From: Opitutia bacterium
Lineage (GTDB): Bacteria; Verrucomicrobiota; Verrucomicrobiia; Opitutales; T3Sed10-336
Assembly: GCA_003558065.1 (NCBI GenBank)
Contig: PWMU01000079.1
Coordinates: 18,295-82,294 of the forward strand
Direction: 5' to 3'
Length of the DNA: 64,000 bases
Part shown: in pieces, positions 18,500-27,871 of the stretch
Numbering within the stretch: position 1 is the stretch's first letter
Layout: every line of letters starts with the position of its first letter
Made by a program: the position numbers and the translations under genes
The notes under the pieces: model-generated
Databases searched by the model: none
Told to the model about the DNA's origin: nothing
What the model saw: only the letters and a program-made list of their open reading frames with translations

Positions 18500-18831
18500 G
18501 CCTTGGAGCTTGTGAAGGCATTATTTGAGAGGACCGCCCTGATGAGAAGAAGGAAATGGGGAGGGCGGCCTCCGCCAACCCGGCCCCCGGGAGCGGGTGT
18601 GCGGACCTTTATGGAACCTGTTGCGCCGGGAGGGTGTTTCTTCCAGGGCTTTTTCATTTGGCTTCAGAGTGCCGCATGACAAAGCATTTGAGATTGAAAA
18701 TCGAAGATTTCAGATTTTTCCCCTCTTTGTGCGGCTCAGGGAATTCCTGTGAAAAGACCGTGGTGTTTCTTCCGGTTGGCTTCCTTGTTATTTGACTGGT
18801 TCGCCCGGGAGTGGCATTAGTGGGAGTGGAA
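18500..18831. other. Intergenic gap between divergent genes
   Basis: About 330 bases between the carboxypeptidase and the epimerase, which point away from each other, so promoters for both are expected here. The part from 18655 to 18745 is AT-richer than its surroundings and contains TTGAGATTGAAAATC and a GAAGATTTCAGATTTTT run. No gene, RNA or convincing repeat is recognised. Confidence 0.4.
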
Positions 18832-19764
18832 ATGGCCGCACGGAACGAAACCGAGACGGAGGAAAAGTCGATCCTGTTGACGGGGGCTTCCGGTATGGTG
18901 GGTTCGGCGTTGCGCCCGCTTCTGTCAGACAAGGGGTACCGGATCATGAGCCTGACCCGCGACCGCGGGAAAGCCAACGACGGTGCGGTTTTCTGGGACC
19001 CGGATGCCGGCGAAATCGATCCCGGGAAACTGGAACGGCTTTTCGGTGTCATCCACCTCGCCGGTGAGAACATCGCTTCCGGAAAATGGACCAAGGCGAA
19101 AAAGGAGCGGATCCGGGAGAGCCGGGTGCGGGGAACGGGGCTGCTCGCCCGCACGCTGGCGGGGCTGGAGGAGAAGCCGTCGGTGCTGGTGTCGGCATCG
19201 GGGGTCAATTACTACGGCGATTGCGGTGAGGAACGCGTGACCGAGGACCAACCGGCCGGCGAGGGGTTCCTGGCCGGCGTTTGCCGCGAGTGGGAGGCGG
19301 CGACGGAGCCGGCCGAGAAGGGCGGGGTGCGGGTGGTCCGATTGAGGACCGGTCCCGTCCTGTCGCCGAAAGGCGGTATGCTGAAGAAAATCCTGCCCCC
19401 GTTTCGCGCGGGGGCCGGGGGAAGAATCGGCAACGGCCGCCAGTATATCAGTTGGATCGCGATGGATGACCTGCTGGGGGTAATTCAATTTTGCCTGGAG
19501 AACGAGGCCCTTCGCGGCCCGGTCAACGCGGTTGCCCCGAACCCGGTCACCAACGCGGAGTTCACCCGCGTGCTGGCCAAGGTGCTGTCTCGACCGGCGC
19601 TCTTTCCCGTTCCGGCGCTGGGGTTGCGTCTGCTGTTCGGCGAGATGGCGGGCGAGATGCTGCTCTCCGGCATCCGGGCGGTTCCCCGGAAGGTGGAGGA
19701 GGCCGGATATACGTTTCAGTTTCCGGAGCTCGAGGCGGCGTTGCGTCACGTGCTGGCGCGGTGA
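18832..19764 (+). CDS. TIGR01777-family NAD-dependent epimerase (YfcH-like)
   Basis: Short-chain dehydrogenase-like protein of about 310 residues with a Rossmann motif ILLTGASGMVGSAL near the N-terminus, the TIGR01777 hallmarks HLAGENIA..KWT..KK..I..SR, SASGVNYYG, and a C-terminal DUF1731-like segment (VPALGLRLLFGEMAGEMLLSG). Proteins of this family bind NAD(P), but their substrate is unknown; the usual YxxxK is replaced by the family's YYG context. The ATG at 18832 is preferred over a GTG at 18811 because a GGGAG-type ribosome site sits just before it. The cyclophilin gene follows after about 70 bases in the same direction. Confidence 0.9.
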   Translation: MAARNETETEEKSILLTGASGMVGSALRPLLSDKGYRIMSLTRDRGKANDGAVFWDPDAGEIDPGKLERLFGVIHLAGENIASGKWTKAKKERIRESRVRGTGLLARTLAGLEEKPSVLVSASGVNYYGDCGEERVTEDQPAGEGFLAGVCREWEAATEPAEKGGVRVVRLRTGPVLSPKGGMLKKILPPFRAGAGGRIGNGRQYISWIAMDDLLGVIQFCLENEALRGPVNAVAPNPVTNAEFTRVLAKVLSRPALFPVPALGLRLLFGEMAGEMLLSGIRAVPRKVEEAGYTFQFPELEAALRHVLAR

Positions 19765-19830
19765 ACTATTGCTTTGACGGCTCCGGGGTCTTGCAGAATC
19801 ATCCGGGACAACCAATATCAGCCGATCACC

Positions 19831-20478
19831 ATGAGAAGATTACCTTATTTTATAGTCACACTTTCGCTCCTGTTGCTTCCGGCCGCAATGACGGCTTCGG
19901 AATCGGAGGGCGAGGAAACAGAAGAAACACAGGCAAAAGAAATGGAAGACGGACTTTACGCGAAAATGACCACCAACCGCGGCGAAATTCTGCTGCGGCT
20001 TCATTACGAAAAGGTGCCGATGACGGTGACGAATTTCGTCGGACTGGCCGAAGGCACGATCGGCTCGAACCGTCCGGAGGGCGAGCCCTTTTACGACGGG
20101 CTCAAGTTTCACCGGGTGATCGACGACTTTATGATTCAGGGCGGGTGCCCGGAGGGGACCGGTCGGGGAGGGCCCGGCTACCGGTTTCCCGACGAGTTTG
20201 ATTCCTCGCTTCGCCACGATGGTCCGGGAGTCCTTTCGATGGCCAACGCGGGTCCCGGCACCAACGGAAGCCAGTTCTTCATCACTCACGGGCCGACTCC
20301 CCACCTCGACGGAGGGCATACCGTTTTCGGTCAAGTGGTGGAAGGCCAGGATGTGGTCGATTCCATTCGCGGGGGAGATGTCATGGAGAAAGTTGAGATC
20401 CTTCGGGTAGGCGAGTCGGCGGAGTCGTTTGTCGCCGATCAGGAATTTTTCGAAAAACTTCAGGCGGAAAATCGCTGA
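19831..20478 (+). CDS. Exported cyclophilin-type peptidyl-prolyl isomerase
   Basis: The ATG at 19831 starts a signal peptide ([20 protein letters not shown]), followed by a Glu-rich spacer and a complete cyclophilin domain. Visible active-site elements are FHRVI (catalytic Arg), [27 protein letters not shown] and TVFGQVVEG. The usual Trp near the C-terminus of the site is His in [11 protein letters not shown], as in many bacterial cyclophilins. Length is 215 residues, and the product is presumably periplasmic, helping proline isomerisation in exported proteins. A frame extension to 19774 would destroy the signal peptide. It is convergent with the CapD-like gene, with 48 bases between them. 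Confidence 0.92.
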   Translation: MRRLPYFIVTLSLLLLPAAMTASESEGEETEETQAKEMEDGLYAKMTTNRGEILLRLHYEKVPMTVTNFVGLAEGTIGSNRPEGEPFYDGLKFHRVIDDFMIQGGCPEGTGRGGPGYRFPDEFDSSLRHDGPGVLSMANAGPGTNGSQFFITHGPTPHLDGGHTVFGQVVEGQDVVDSIRGGDVMEKVEILRVGESAESFVADQEFFEKLQAENR

Positions 20479-20526
20479 AAAGCACTATTCCGGCTTGTCC
20501 GGGTAACTGGCGGGGACCCTGTTCGT

Positions 20527-22434
20527 TCAGTCCAGAAACGGGTCGTATTCGGGCAGGAACTTTCTCAGGCGAAGTTTGATCTGGCTTGCGTCCGAGTGGT
20601 AAAGCGCTTTTCTCAGTTCCCCCAGGAACTGTTCCACCTGTTTGTGTTCGGGGATTTCTTTGGAGCGGATTTGAAGGATTTTTTCGTGTTCAGTGGATTC
20701 GGTCTGGTCTTTTTCAGGGTGAAAAACCTCGATCAGCTTTCCGCCGGGGCGCAGGCCCGAAAATTCTATCTTGAGGTCGATTTCGGGTTGAAGGCCGCTG
20801 AGTTCGATCATTTGTTTGGCCAGGTCGTAAATCCCGATGGGCTGACCGATGTCCAGGTAAAGGATGTCGCCGGGGTTTCCGCGGGCGGCGGATTCGAGCA
20901 GGAGGGAAGCGGTCTCGGAGATGCTGACGAAGTGGCGAACGGCTTCAGCGTGGGAGACGCGCACCGGTCCCCCGTTCGCAATCTGCCGGGAGAAGTTGTC
21001 GATGAAACTCCCGCTGGAGCCCAGTGCGTGTCCGAACCGAACTGAGATAAAACGCGTGCCGTCAGGCTGTTTTTGCTGAAGGGCCTGGAGCGATAGCTCT
21101 GCAAGGCGCTTGCACGCCCCCATTACATCAGTGGGCTGCAGGGCGCTGTCCGAGGACGCAAAGACAAACCGTTCCACCCCGGCGTCGATGGCGATCCTCG
21201 CGAGTTGAACGGTGCCGAAGACGTTGTTTTTGACGGCTTCGCCCGGCTGCTGCTCCATCATGACCACGTGTTTATGCGCGGCGGTGTGAAAGACCGTATT
21301 CGGCCGGTATCGCTGAAAGATCGTCCGCATGCGCGGCTCGTCCAGGATGTTTCCTATGAGCGGAACGATGATTCCATTGTGTCCCAGGCGGATCAACTCC
21401 TGTTCTATCTGGAAAAGCTGAACTTCGCTTTGTTCGACGAGCAGAACCTTGCCGGGGCGATGCAGGAGGACCTGCCGGGCAAGCTCCCCTCCAATGCTTC
21501 CACCCGCGCCGGTAATAAGCGTCGTTTGTTGCCCCAGGCACGCGGCGACCCGGCCTTTGGAGATCCGGACCGTTTCGGTTTCGAGCAGGTCCTGCACACC
21601 GACAGGACGCAGTTGGCTGACGCGCACCTCTCCGGTGGCGAGCTGATGCATGGACGGGATGGTTGTGAACTTGAGCTTGGCCTCCTGGAGAATAGTGATG
21701 ATCTCCCGGATCCTCTTGGTCGAAGCCCCGGGCATGGCGATAATGGCCTCATCGAAACGTTCGCGGACGCTTTCCTCCGTCAGCATTTCCGGGGGGCCGA
21801 GAATGGGGAGGTCGTGAATGCGTGATCCGTGACGTCGCTCGTCCTCATCGAAAAAGGCCACCGGCTTGCGCTTGAGATTCGGACGGAGGAAAAGGTCTTT
21901 CACCAGATTTGCGGCGGCATCGTCTGTTCCGATAATGCCGACCCTTCGAACATTTCCCTGCTCCCTGGCGTGTCGTGCGTCCGTATGCTGGTGATAGATC
22001 CGGATGAACAGGCGCATGGCGGAGATCCCGCCGAAACTGAGGAAAAGATGCGCCAGGATGACGCCACGGGGTGGCGCGTAGTTGGTTCCGAGGACGAAGT
22101 AAACCCCCAGCATCACCAGGGACGCGCAAAGCAGGGCGAAGAAAATCTTGAAGAGATCCGGGGTGCTGTAATAGCTGAGCACCGGGTCGAATTGGCGGAA
22201 CAGTTCGATCAGTAGCAGTTTCAGGGGAATGATCCACAGGAAGATCCACAGGATTTCCTGCCTGACAGAAAGAGGCACCGCGAAGTCGAAGCGGAGCTGG
22301 TAGGCGAACCAGAGGCTCGCGATGTTGATGAGGGAGTAGGTTGCCGCCAGAAAGGCGAAGCGGTGGCCCGCGGTGCCTGAAAATCGGTGCTTTATGTTCC
22401 CGAGAGTTAGGAATGGACGAAAGGCGAATGCCAT
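20527..22434 (-). CDS. CapD/WbpM-like membrane nucleotide-sugar 4,6-dehydratase
   Basis: The 635-residue protein has four N-terminal transmembrane helices (about 25-45, 60-80, 98-117 and 125-145), a first nucleotide-binding domain (GIIGTDDAA, about 166-175) and the catalytic extended SDR domain with TLITGAGGSIGGE (305-317). This layout matches WbpM/CapD/PglF, which convert UDP-GlcNAc to the 4-keto-6-deoxy sugar for surface polysaccharide or glycan synthesis. Met438 and Lys442 replace the usual Tyr-Lys pair, as is normal for the long-form family. The family's T/S-D-K triad, however, reads Ser428-Asp429-Ser430, so the conserved Lys is missing. It stands alone, with no glycosyltransferase next to it. 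Confidence 0.88.
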   Translation of the reverse strand: MAFAFRPFLTLGNIKHRFSGTAGHRFAFLAATYSLINIASLWFAYQLRFDFAVPLSVRQEILWIFLWIIPLKLLLIELFRQFDPVLSYYSTPDLFKIFFALLCASLVMLGVYFVLGTNYAPPRGVILAHLFLSFGGISAMRLFIRIYHQHTDARHAREQGNVRRVGIIGTDDAAANLVKDLFLRPNLKRKPVAFFDEDERRHGSRIHDLPILGPPEMLTEESVRERFDEAIIAMPGASTKRIREIITILQEAKLKFTTIPSMHQLATGEVRVSQLRPVGVQDLLETETVRISKGRVAACLGQQTTLITGAGGSIGGELARQVLLHRPGKVLLVEQSEVQLFQIEQELIRLGHNGIIVPLIGNILDEPRMRTIFQRYRPNTVFHTAAHKHVVMMEQQPGEAVKNNVFGTVQLARIAIDAGVERFVFASSDSALQPTDVMGACKRLAELSLQALQQKQPDGTRFISVRFGHALGSSGSFIDNFSRQIANGGPVRVSHAEAVRHFVSISETASLLLESAARGNPGDILYLDIGQPIGIYDLAKQMIELSGLQPEIDLKIEFSGLRPGGKLIEVFHPEKDQTESTEHEKILQIRSKEIPEHKQVEQFLGELRKALYHSDASQIKLRLRKFLPEYDPFLD

Positions 22435-22704
22435 GATATCAAGATACCACGTTGAGATTACGGCGGCTCAGGGTAAAGCCTTTTCATCGGTTTTGGCGGA
22501 AGTCGAAGGGGTTCCTGTGGAATTATCCCCCTTTATCGCTCATAGGTGCGGCAACCATGACGCAGCTCGAAACGGTTTTATTTATGACTCCCGGGGTCTT
22601 GGGTGGGCCAAGAGCCAACGGCCAAAACCGGAAAATCTGACGCCCGGTTTCCGGGACTCCTTTTTGGGCATTGACGGGAGAAAGGCTTTCGCTGACATGA
22701 AGGA

Positions 22705-23160
22705 ATGCGTGCCGTGCTTCAAAGGGTCTCGTCCGCTTCGGTCGAAGCGGCCGGTTCCCCGAAAGCCTCGATCGGGCTCGGACTGGTGGCACTGACTGCC
22801 GTGGAAACCTCGGATACGTTCGCCGACGTGGAATGGCTGGCGAAAAAGCTCGTTCAGTTGCGTGTCTTCTCCGGAAATGAAGGGAGGATGGACCTTTCCC
22901 TGGAAGAGGTCGACGGTGGCCTCATGGTGATCAGTCAGTTCACTCTGCTGGGAGTCACCCGCAAGGGAACCCGGCCGTCCTGGCATCGTTCGGCCGGACC
23001 GGAGCAGGCGGTGCCGTTGTACGAAGGCTTGGTCCGCCGGACCGAAGCGCTGCTCGGGAAAAGTGTGGTGACAGGGGTATTCGGCGCGGAGATGAAATTG
23101 TCTTTGACCAATGAGGGTCCAGTGACCCTTATTCTCGATTCAAAACGGAAGGAGATCTGA
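22705..23160 (+). CDS. dtd: D-aminoacyl-tRNA deacylase
   Basis: The 151-residue enzyme hydrolyses D-amino acids (and Gly from tRNA-Ala) off mischarged tRNAs, a proofreading role in the cytosol. It starts MRAVLQRVSSASV, as DTDs do, and carries the two signature motifs: SQFTL (here ISQFTLLG, about 77-84) and the Gly-cisPro motif NEGPVT near the C-terminus, both needed for chiral selection. Length is typical (about 145-150). The ThuA-like gene follows six bases after the stop, so the two are probably cotranscribed. Confidence 0.95.
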   Translation: MRAVLQRVSSASVEAAGSPKASIGLGLVALTAVETSDTFADVEWLAKKLVQLRVFSGNEGRMDLSLEEVDGGLMVISQFTLLGVTRKGTRPSWHRSAGPEQAVPLYEGLVRRTEALLGKSVVTGVFGAEMKLSLTNEGPVTLILDSKRKEI

Positions 23161-23166
23161 AGCATT

Positions 23167-23811
23167 ATGAAACAGGCATTATTCGTATGGGGAGGGTGGG
23201 AAGGCCACGAGCCGAAGCAATGCGTCGACCTGTTCGCGCCCATTCTGGAGGGGAAGGGCTACGAGGTTGAGATCTCCGACACCCTGGAGACTTACTCGGA
23301 TGGCGAGCGTATGAAGACGTTCGACCTGATTGTTCCCGTCTGGACGATGGATGAGCTGCCCAGGGAATCCGAGGAGGGCCTGCTCGAGGCGGTGAAGGCC
23401 GGAACCGGACTTGCCGGATGGCACGGCGGTATGGCGGACGCTTTCCGAAAACAGGTCCGCTACCAGTTCATGGTCGGCGGGCAATGGGTGGCCCATCCGG
23501 ACAACATCAGGGAGTACACGGTCACTATCGTCGACCACGAGGATGAGGTGACCCGGGGAATTCCGGACTTCAAGATGAACTCCGAGCAGTACTACATGCA
23601 CGTCGACCCGTCGAATAAGGTGCTGGCCACGACGACTTTCGAGACCGAAAGCGCCCCCTGGGTCAACGGGACCGTGATGCCGGTCGTGTGGAAGCGGCGG
23701 TGGGGCGAAGGGAAGGTCTTCTATTCATCGCTGGGCCATGTGCGGAAGGACTTCGATGTGGAGGAGGCCCGCGAGATCCAGGTTCGGGGTATGCTGTGGG
23801 CGACGCGGTAG
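23167..23811 (+). CDS. ThuA-like domain protein
   Basis: The 214-residue cytosolic protein belongs to the ThuA-like (trehalose utilisation) family, a class I glutamine-amidotransferase-like fold. Visible are the N-terminal strand [13 protein letters not shown], the segment [39 protein letters not shown] and [10 protein letters not shown], all family signatures. ThuA homologues occur in sugar-catabolic clusters of many Verrucomicrobiota and Planctomycetota; the reaction is poorly defined. The start ATG sits six bases after dtd, and the frame is 215 codons. Confidence 0.88.
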   Translation: MKQALFVWGGWEGHEPKQCVDLFAPILEGKGYEVEISDTLETYSDGERMKTFDLIVPVWTMDELPRESEEGLLEAVKAGTGLAGWHGGMADAFRKQVRYQFMVGGQWVAHPDNIREYTVTIVDHEDEVTRGIPDFKMNSEQYYMHVDPSNKVLATTTFETESAPWVNGTVMPVVWKRRWGEGKVFYSSLGHVRKDFDVEEAREIQVRGMLWATR

Positions 23812-24035
23812 CATCGGTCCCGTTGCGAGGGAGGTTCAACGTTGATCCTTGATAAACACGGTTCATGCGGGTTGGCGGAGCGATGGGTTATGGCGCGAAG
23901 CGCTGTGGAGGGCGCGCTCCGTCGTCGCCGCGAACGGGTACGCCAATCCGGGACGCACCGGACACGGTCATGACGGAGGGCACAAGAGCGGCAAGGTGTC
24001 TTTCACGTTGTGGCCCCGAGTTGCTTGACCCGGGA

Positions 24036-24053
24036 GGTGTCTCATTAGGCACC
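24036..24053 (+). promoter_or_regulatory. Hairpin in the leader of the TonB receptor gene
   Basis: GGTGTCTCATTAGGCACC folds into a 7-bp stem (one G-T pair) with a CATT loop, ending 26 bases before the GTG start of the receptor. The 268-base gap 23812-24079 has no recognised gene. I looked for cobalamin-riboswitch elements (the B12 box and GGTGAAA-like core) and did not find them on either strand. A role in control of the receptor is possible but unproven. Confidence 0.3.
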
Positions 24054-24079
24054 CTGAGCGTTGGAAAGGGTTACGGGGC

Positions 24080-26164
24080 GTGAAGGTGCGACCTTGTGTC
24101 GGCGGGGTCCCCCCGCCTGTCAGCTGGGTGCTGCTTGTTGCAGGCGTTCTTTTCGGTGTGATGACCCAGGTGCTGCGCGCCGGGCCCGCCGATTCGGGGT
24201 CGGCCGGGGACGAACCGCTGGAGGCCGAACCGGTGGTGGTGACCGCGGGCCGCCTGCCCCAGGACCCGGCCCATACGCCGCTGAACGTGACGTTCTTCGA
24301 CGAGGTTGACCTGACCAAAACGCCCGCGTTGACCGTCGACGATTTTCTGAGGCGGGTACCGGGCTTCAGCCTGTTCCGGCGAACGAGCAGCGTCGCGGCC
24401 CATCCGACGACCCAGGGGGTGTCCCTGCGCGGCATCGGTCCGTCCGGCGCCGGCCGGTCGCTGGTGCTTTACGAGGGGGTGCCCGTGAACGATCCGTTCG
24501 GCGGCTGGATTTACTGGAGCCGGATGGACCTGGAGAACGTGGAACGGGTCGAGGTCGTGCGCGGGGGCGGCTCGACGGCATGGGGGAATGCGGCGCTGGG
24601 CGGAGTGATCCATCTGATTCCGAGGCGTCCCGAACCCCGTACCCTGCGGACGACCGCGAGTTACGGCATTCGGGATACCGAACGCGTGTCCTTTTACGCC
24701 AGTGACGTGGCGGGGCCCGTGGGGGTTTCGATCGAGGGGCGCTATTTCAGCACCGGGGGTTACAAGCGGGTGCGCAAGGACCAGCGCGGGGACGTGGATA
24801 TCGAGTCGACCTCGCGGCACCGGTTTCTGGACGGGGCGGTGGAGTATGCCCTGCCCGGCGAGGCACTCCTGACCGTGCGGGGAGGATGGTTTGCCGAAAC
24901 CCGCGGCAACGGAACGCCGTTGACCGGCAACGCGTTCGAATCCGGACGCTTGAGCGCCAGGCTGGAGGCGACCGGTGCGGACGGGTCGGCTTGGGAGGTA
25001 GTCGCGTACGGCGAGCGCGGTTCCGGGGAGAGCACGTTTTCTTCCGTCGACGACGACCGCAACTCCGAAACGCTGGTGCTCGACCAATACGATATTCCTT
25101 CCCGGACAGCGGGAACCGGAGTCCAGACTAGCCGCGAACTGGGAGACCATCGGGTGCTGACCGTCGGTGCGGACACGCGCTGGGTGACCGGTGAGACCCG
25201 CGAACGCGTCGTGTTTCAGGGCGATGACCGCCGGGCGGGAGGAGAGCAGTTCCTTGGCGGGGTCTTTGCCGAGTCGACCTACGAACCCGACAGGACTTGG
25301 CAGTTTTCCGCGGGCGGACGGGTGGATTACTGGCGCCAGTTCGGCGGGTTTCTCGATCCTCCCAATGAGGCCAGGCAAGGTTTCCCCGATCATGACGGGA
25401 GTGTGTTCAATCCGCGTGTCGGCGCGATGTACCGGCCGGCCGATGGCACGGCGTTTCGCAGCGCCGTGTACCGGGGATTCCGGATTCCCACCGTCAACGA
25501 ACTCTACCGTCCCTTTCAGGTGGGCAGTGATGTGACCGAGGCGAATCCCGGACTCGATCCGGAACGGCTGACCGGGACCGAGCTCGGGCTCGACCAGGAG
25601 GTCGGAGGCCGGACAAGCCTCAGCCTGACCGGTTTCTGGAACGAAGTCAGCCATCCTGTCGCCAATGTCACGATCGGCGACAGTGATGCGGGAGGCCGCC
25701 TTCGCCAACGGCAGAACCTCGACCTTTCCCGGGTGCGGGGGATCGAGACCGAAATCGAGTACCGGTTGGACGAGTCCTGGCGGGTGTTCGGCAGTCATGC
25801 GTTCACCCACGCCCGCGTGGAACGGGCGTCCAACCAGCCCCAACTCGAAGGGAAACGGCTGGCTCAGGTCCCCGAGCACGTCCTCGTCGCCGGCATCGGT
25901 TTTTCGGATCCGAGGCTTCTCGAGGTGGAGCTCAGCGCCCGTTACAACGGGCCGCAGTTCGAGGACGACCTGAACGAGCGGGAACTCGGGGGGTACACGG
26001 TGGTGGACCTTTATCTTGCGCGCAAACTGCGACCGGAAGCTGAGGTCTTTGTGGGCGTCGAAAACCTCTTCAATCGCCGGTATCCCGACGGTATCACCGG
26101 CGACGGGCTGGTGACGGAAGGGGCGCCGATTTTTGCGAATGCGGGGCTGCGGATGCGCTTTTGA
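24080..26164 (+). CDS. TonB-dependent outer-membrane receptor
   Basis: The 694-residue protein has a signal-peptide-like N-terminus (hydrophobic run PVSWVLLVAGVLFGVM), then EPVVVTAGRLP, the usual TonB-box/plug entry sequence. A plug domain follows (about 45-150) with RRVPGFSLFRR, QGVSLRGIGPSG and RVEVVRGGGSTAWGNAALGGVIHLI, then a 22-strand type beta-barrel ending in the typical terminal aromatic (LRMRF). The barrel and plug fit BtuB/CirA-type receptors for metal chelates or cofactors; the ligand cannot be told. The GTG at 24080 is used because no upstream in-frame start fits and it includes the whole signal peptide. The glycosylase gene starts 11 bases downstream. Confidence 0.92.
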   Translation: MKVRPCVGGVPPPVSWVLLVAGVLFGVMTQVLRAGPADSGSAGDEPLEAEPVVVTAGRLPQDPAHTPLNVTFFDEVDLTKTPALTVDDFLRRVPGFSLFRRTSSVAAHPTTQGVSLRGIGPSGAGRSLVLYEGVPVNDPFGGWIYWSRMDLENVERVEVVRGGGSTAWGNAALGGVIHLIPRRPEPRTLRTTASYGIRDTERVSFYASDVAGPVGVSIEGRYFSTGGYKRVRKDQRGDVDIESTSRHRFLDGAVEYALPGEALLTVRGGWFAETRGNGTPLTGNAFESGRLSARLEATGADGSAWEVVAYGERGSGESTFSSVDDDRNSETLVLDQYDIPSRTAGTGVQTSRELGDHRVLTVGADTRWVTGETRERVVFQGDDRRAGGEQFLGGVFAESTYEPDRTWQFSAGGRVDYWRQFGGFLDPPNEARQGFPDHDGSVFNPRVGAMYRPADGTAFRSAVYRGFRIPTVNELYRPFQVGSDVTEANPGLDPERLTGTELGLDQEVGGRTSLSLTGFWNEVSHPVANVTIGDSDAGGRLRQRQNLDLSRVRGIETEIEYRLDESWRVFGSHAFTHARVERASNQPQLEGKRLAQVPEHVLVAGIGFSDPRLLEVELSARYNGPQFEDDLNERELGGYTVVDLYLARKLRPEAEVFVGVENLFNRRYPDGITGDGLVTEGAPIFANAGLRMRF

Positions 26165-26175
26165 CAATCGAAACC

Positions 26176-26709
26176 ATGGAACGGACCCTGCTGCAGCACG
26201 ATTTCTTCGAGCGCCGGACCCTCACTGTGGCGCGCGAGCTCCTGGGCAAGCACCTCGTGGGAACGCTGGGGCCCGTGGAGGTCGCGCTTCCTGTCACCGA
26301 CGTTGAGGCCTACGACGGGCCGAAGGACAAGGCCTGTCACGCCCACCGGGGCAAAACGCCGCGAAACGCCGTCATGTTCGGTCCGCCCGGCTACTGGTAC
26401 GTTTACCTCTGCTACGGGGTGCACTGGTTGCTGAATGTCGTGACCGGTCCGGAGGACTTTCCCGCCGCGGTCCTCATCCGCGGGGCCGGCGAGATTTCCG
26501 GCCCGGGCCGGCTGACCCGGCATTACGGGATTACCCGCGCCCAGAACCGGAGACCCTCCGCACCCGCGACAGGTCTCTGGATCGAGGACCGCGGGCTCCG
26601 CGTCAGGCCGCGCCAGGTCCAGCGTACACCGCGTATTGGAATTGATTCTGCCGGTCCGGTCTGGAGCGCCAAGCATTACCGCTTCGTCTGGGCTCCGGCG
26701 AAGAAATGA
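26176..26709 (+). CDS. DNA-3-methyladenine glycosylase (AAG/MPG family)
   Basis: The 177-residue enzyme excises alkylated purines from DNA. It starts LLQHDFF and carries VTDVEAYDGPKDKACHA (with the catalytic Glu), RGKTPRNAVMFGPPG, the aromatic YWYVYLCYGVHWLLN helix and GPGRLTRHYGI, all family signatures. Length is somewhat short but normal for bacterial AAGs. The ATG at 26176 is preferred to a TTG at 26161, which would overlap the receptor stop. Sitting 11 bases behind a TonB receptor is probably chance cotranscription. Confidence 0.95.
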   Translation: MERTLLQHDFFERRTLTVARELLGKHLVGTLGPVEVALPVTDVEAYDGPKDKACHAHRGKTPRNAVMFGPPGYWYVYLCYGVHWLLNVVTGPEDFPAAVLIRGAGEISGPGRLTRHYGITRAQNRRPSAPATGLWIEDRGLRVRPRQVQRTPRIGIDSAGPVWSAKHYRFVWAPAKK

Positions 26710-26906
26710 CCCCGAATTCCAACGGTCAAAAAACTGCGGGCCGAGCGGAAACAACAGCTGCCAGGTCGCGGAGATCCGGGGAATTGGAATCAGAGCTGGC
26801 AGCAGCCCATTCCGGAGCGTATCCCCGCGAACAAAACGGAAGGAAACGGTCCGAAAATCTGTGATCGCAGCGGAGCGGTTTACCCGGGGCCCGAACGCTG
26901 AAGCCT

Positions 26907-27410
26907 CTACCTCCGCCCCAGATCCGGATAACGTGTGTCGATGGTCGAGAGAACCCCCTGGCGGTGAACCCCGATCCGGTTGCCCACGCCATCGTAGGCT
27001 TCGATCGCCACCTCGTAGACCTCGTCGCGCCGCAATCCCCAGATCGAGCCGGATTCGATTTCAAAAGAGGGCAGTCCGGCTTCGATCTCCTGCCTCTCCA
27101 CCAGCGGCTGGTTCGGGTTTTCCGGGTTCTGGAATGTTATCTGCAGCATCAACGGCTGCTGAATCTCCTGGTTGGGAGACAGCCGGAGGCGGTAGCGAAT
27201 TTCGGGCTGTTGCGCTTCCGGATGCTGAATGATCATGAACCCCGCCTGCTGGGTCGTAAACAAATCGCTTTCCTCGCGATCCGGCATGAGGGATTGGGGC
27301 CCCCCGTTGGTTGTCCCGCAACCGGTGCCGACTAGAAGCGCACTCAGAACCGCCACCACTCCCGGGTGAAGGATCCACAGCTTGATCATGAGTCTCGAAT
27401 TGGATTTCAT
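26907..27410 (-). CDS. Hypothetical lipoprotein
   Basis: From the ATG at 27410 the 167-residue product has a type II signal peptide ending in a lipobox (LLVGTGC|GTT), so it is probably anchored to a membrane facing the periplasm. The mature part is Gln/Glu-rich with two likely beta-sandwich stretches (EIRYRLRLSPNQEIQQP and VYEVAIEAYDGVGNRIG), resembling a carboxypeptidase-regulatory or Ig-like fold; no family is recognised. A start at 27419 is two codons plus one earlier and also possible. The nearest genes are unrelated in function. Confidence 0.65.
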   Translation of the reverse strand: MKSNSRLMIKLWILHPGVVAVLSALLVGTGCGTTNGGPQSLMPDREESDLFTTQQAGFMIIQHPEAQQPEIRYRLRLSPNQEIQQPLMLQITFQNPENPNQPLVERQEIEAGLPSFEIESGSIWGLRRDEVYEVAIEAYDGVGNRIGVHRQGVLSTIDTRYPDLGRR

Positions 27411-27538
27411 GGGAATCATTTCGTATTCACAGGCAGACCTTTGCTTCGGGCCTGTTATGCGTACGTTCAGGTAAGCACAGAGCCGCGTATGCTTCCAGTC
27501 GGAAATACCGGAAGAGGCGGCGGCATGCGGAACGCTCA

Positions 27539-27799
27539 TTGAAATTGCCCGGGTGCCCGGTAAATATACCGCGCGTCATCAAACTTTCGGATTCTTTTCC
27601 CCTTCGGATGCAAGATCATTACGCTCTTGAGAGCTGGGCATTGTTAATAAATTTTGTGCGGAACACTATCGAGTATTTCGTACAAGCTGGTTGGCCAATG
27701 ATGAAACACAGCCAACCGAAGTTTACCGAAGAGATCCTTGATCGCATCAATCGAGAGGTCCGAGAGGACCCGAAGCTGATGCGGCGCCGGCTTTCATAA
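27539..27799 (+). CDS. Short open frame of unknown nature
   Basis: An 86-codon frame ending with a charged helix-like segment (FTEEILDRINREVREDPKLMRRRLS). No ribosome-binding site is visible and no family is recognised. The composition is AT-richer than the neighbouring genes. It may be the tail of a decayed transposase or a chance frame in an accessory island. Confidence 0.2.
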   Translation: MKLPGCPVNIPRVIKLSDSFPLRMQDHYALESWALLINFVRNTIEYFVQAGWPMMKHSQPKFTEEILDRINREVREDPKLMRRRLS

Positions 27800-27832
27800 T
27801 GTCCCGCGACCCGGAATATGGGTAATGACCAG

Positions 27833-27871
27833 TTCTGGAGAGGGGGGCATGCGCCAGCATGGTGGGGTGTG
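27833..27871 (+). repeat. Partial copy of dispersed inverted-repeat element
   Basis: The words CTGGAGAGGGGGG and CCAGCATGGTGGGGTGTGT match the right half of the element at 31955-32060 almost exactly. The left half is absent here, so this is a solo arm. Confidence 0.6.

Noticed and set aside
23812..24079. Cobalamin riboswitch before the TonB receptor
   Set aside because: Searched by eye for the B12 box and core elements on both strands; none found. Only the hairpin at 24036-24053 remains.
23865..24083. 72-codon open frame ahead of the TonB receptor
   Set aside because: No ribosome site, Arg/Gly-rich product of chance type and overlap with the receptor start.
27568..27582. 15-base match TACCGCGCGTCATCA to 62231-62245
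   Set aside because: About one or two 15-base matches are expected by chance in a window this size, and the flanks differ.
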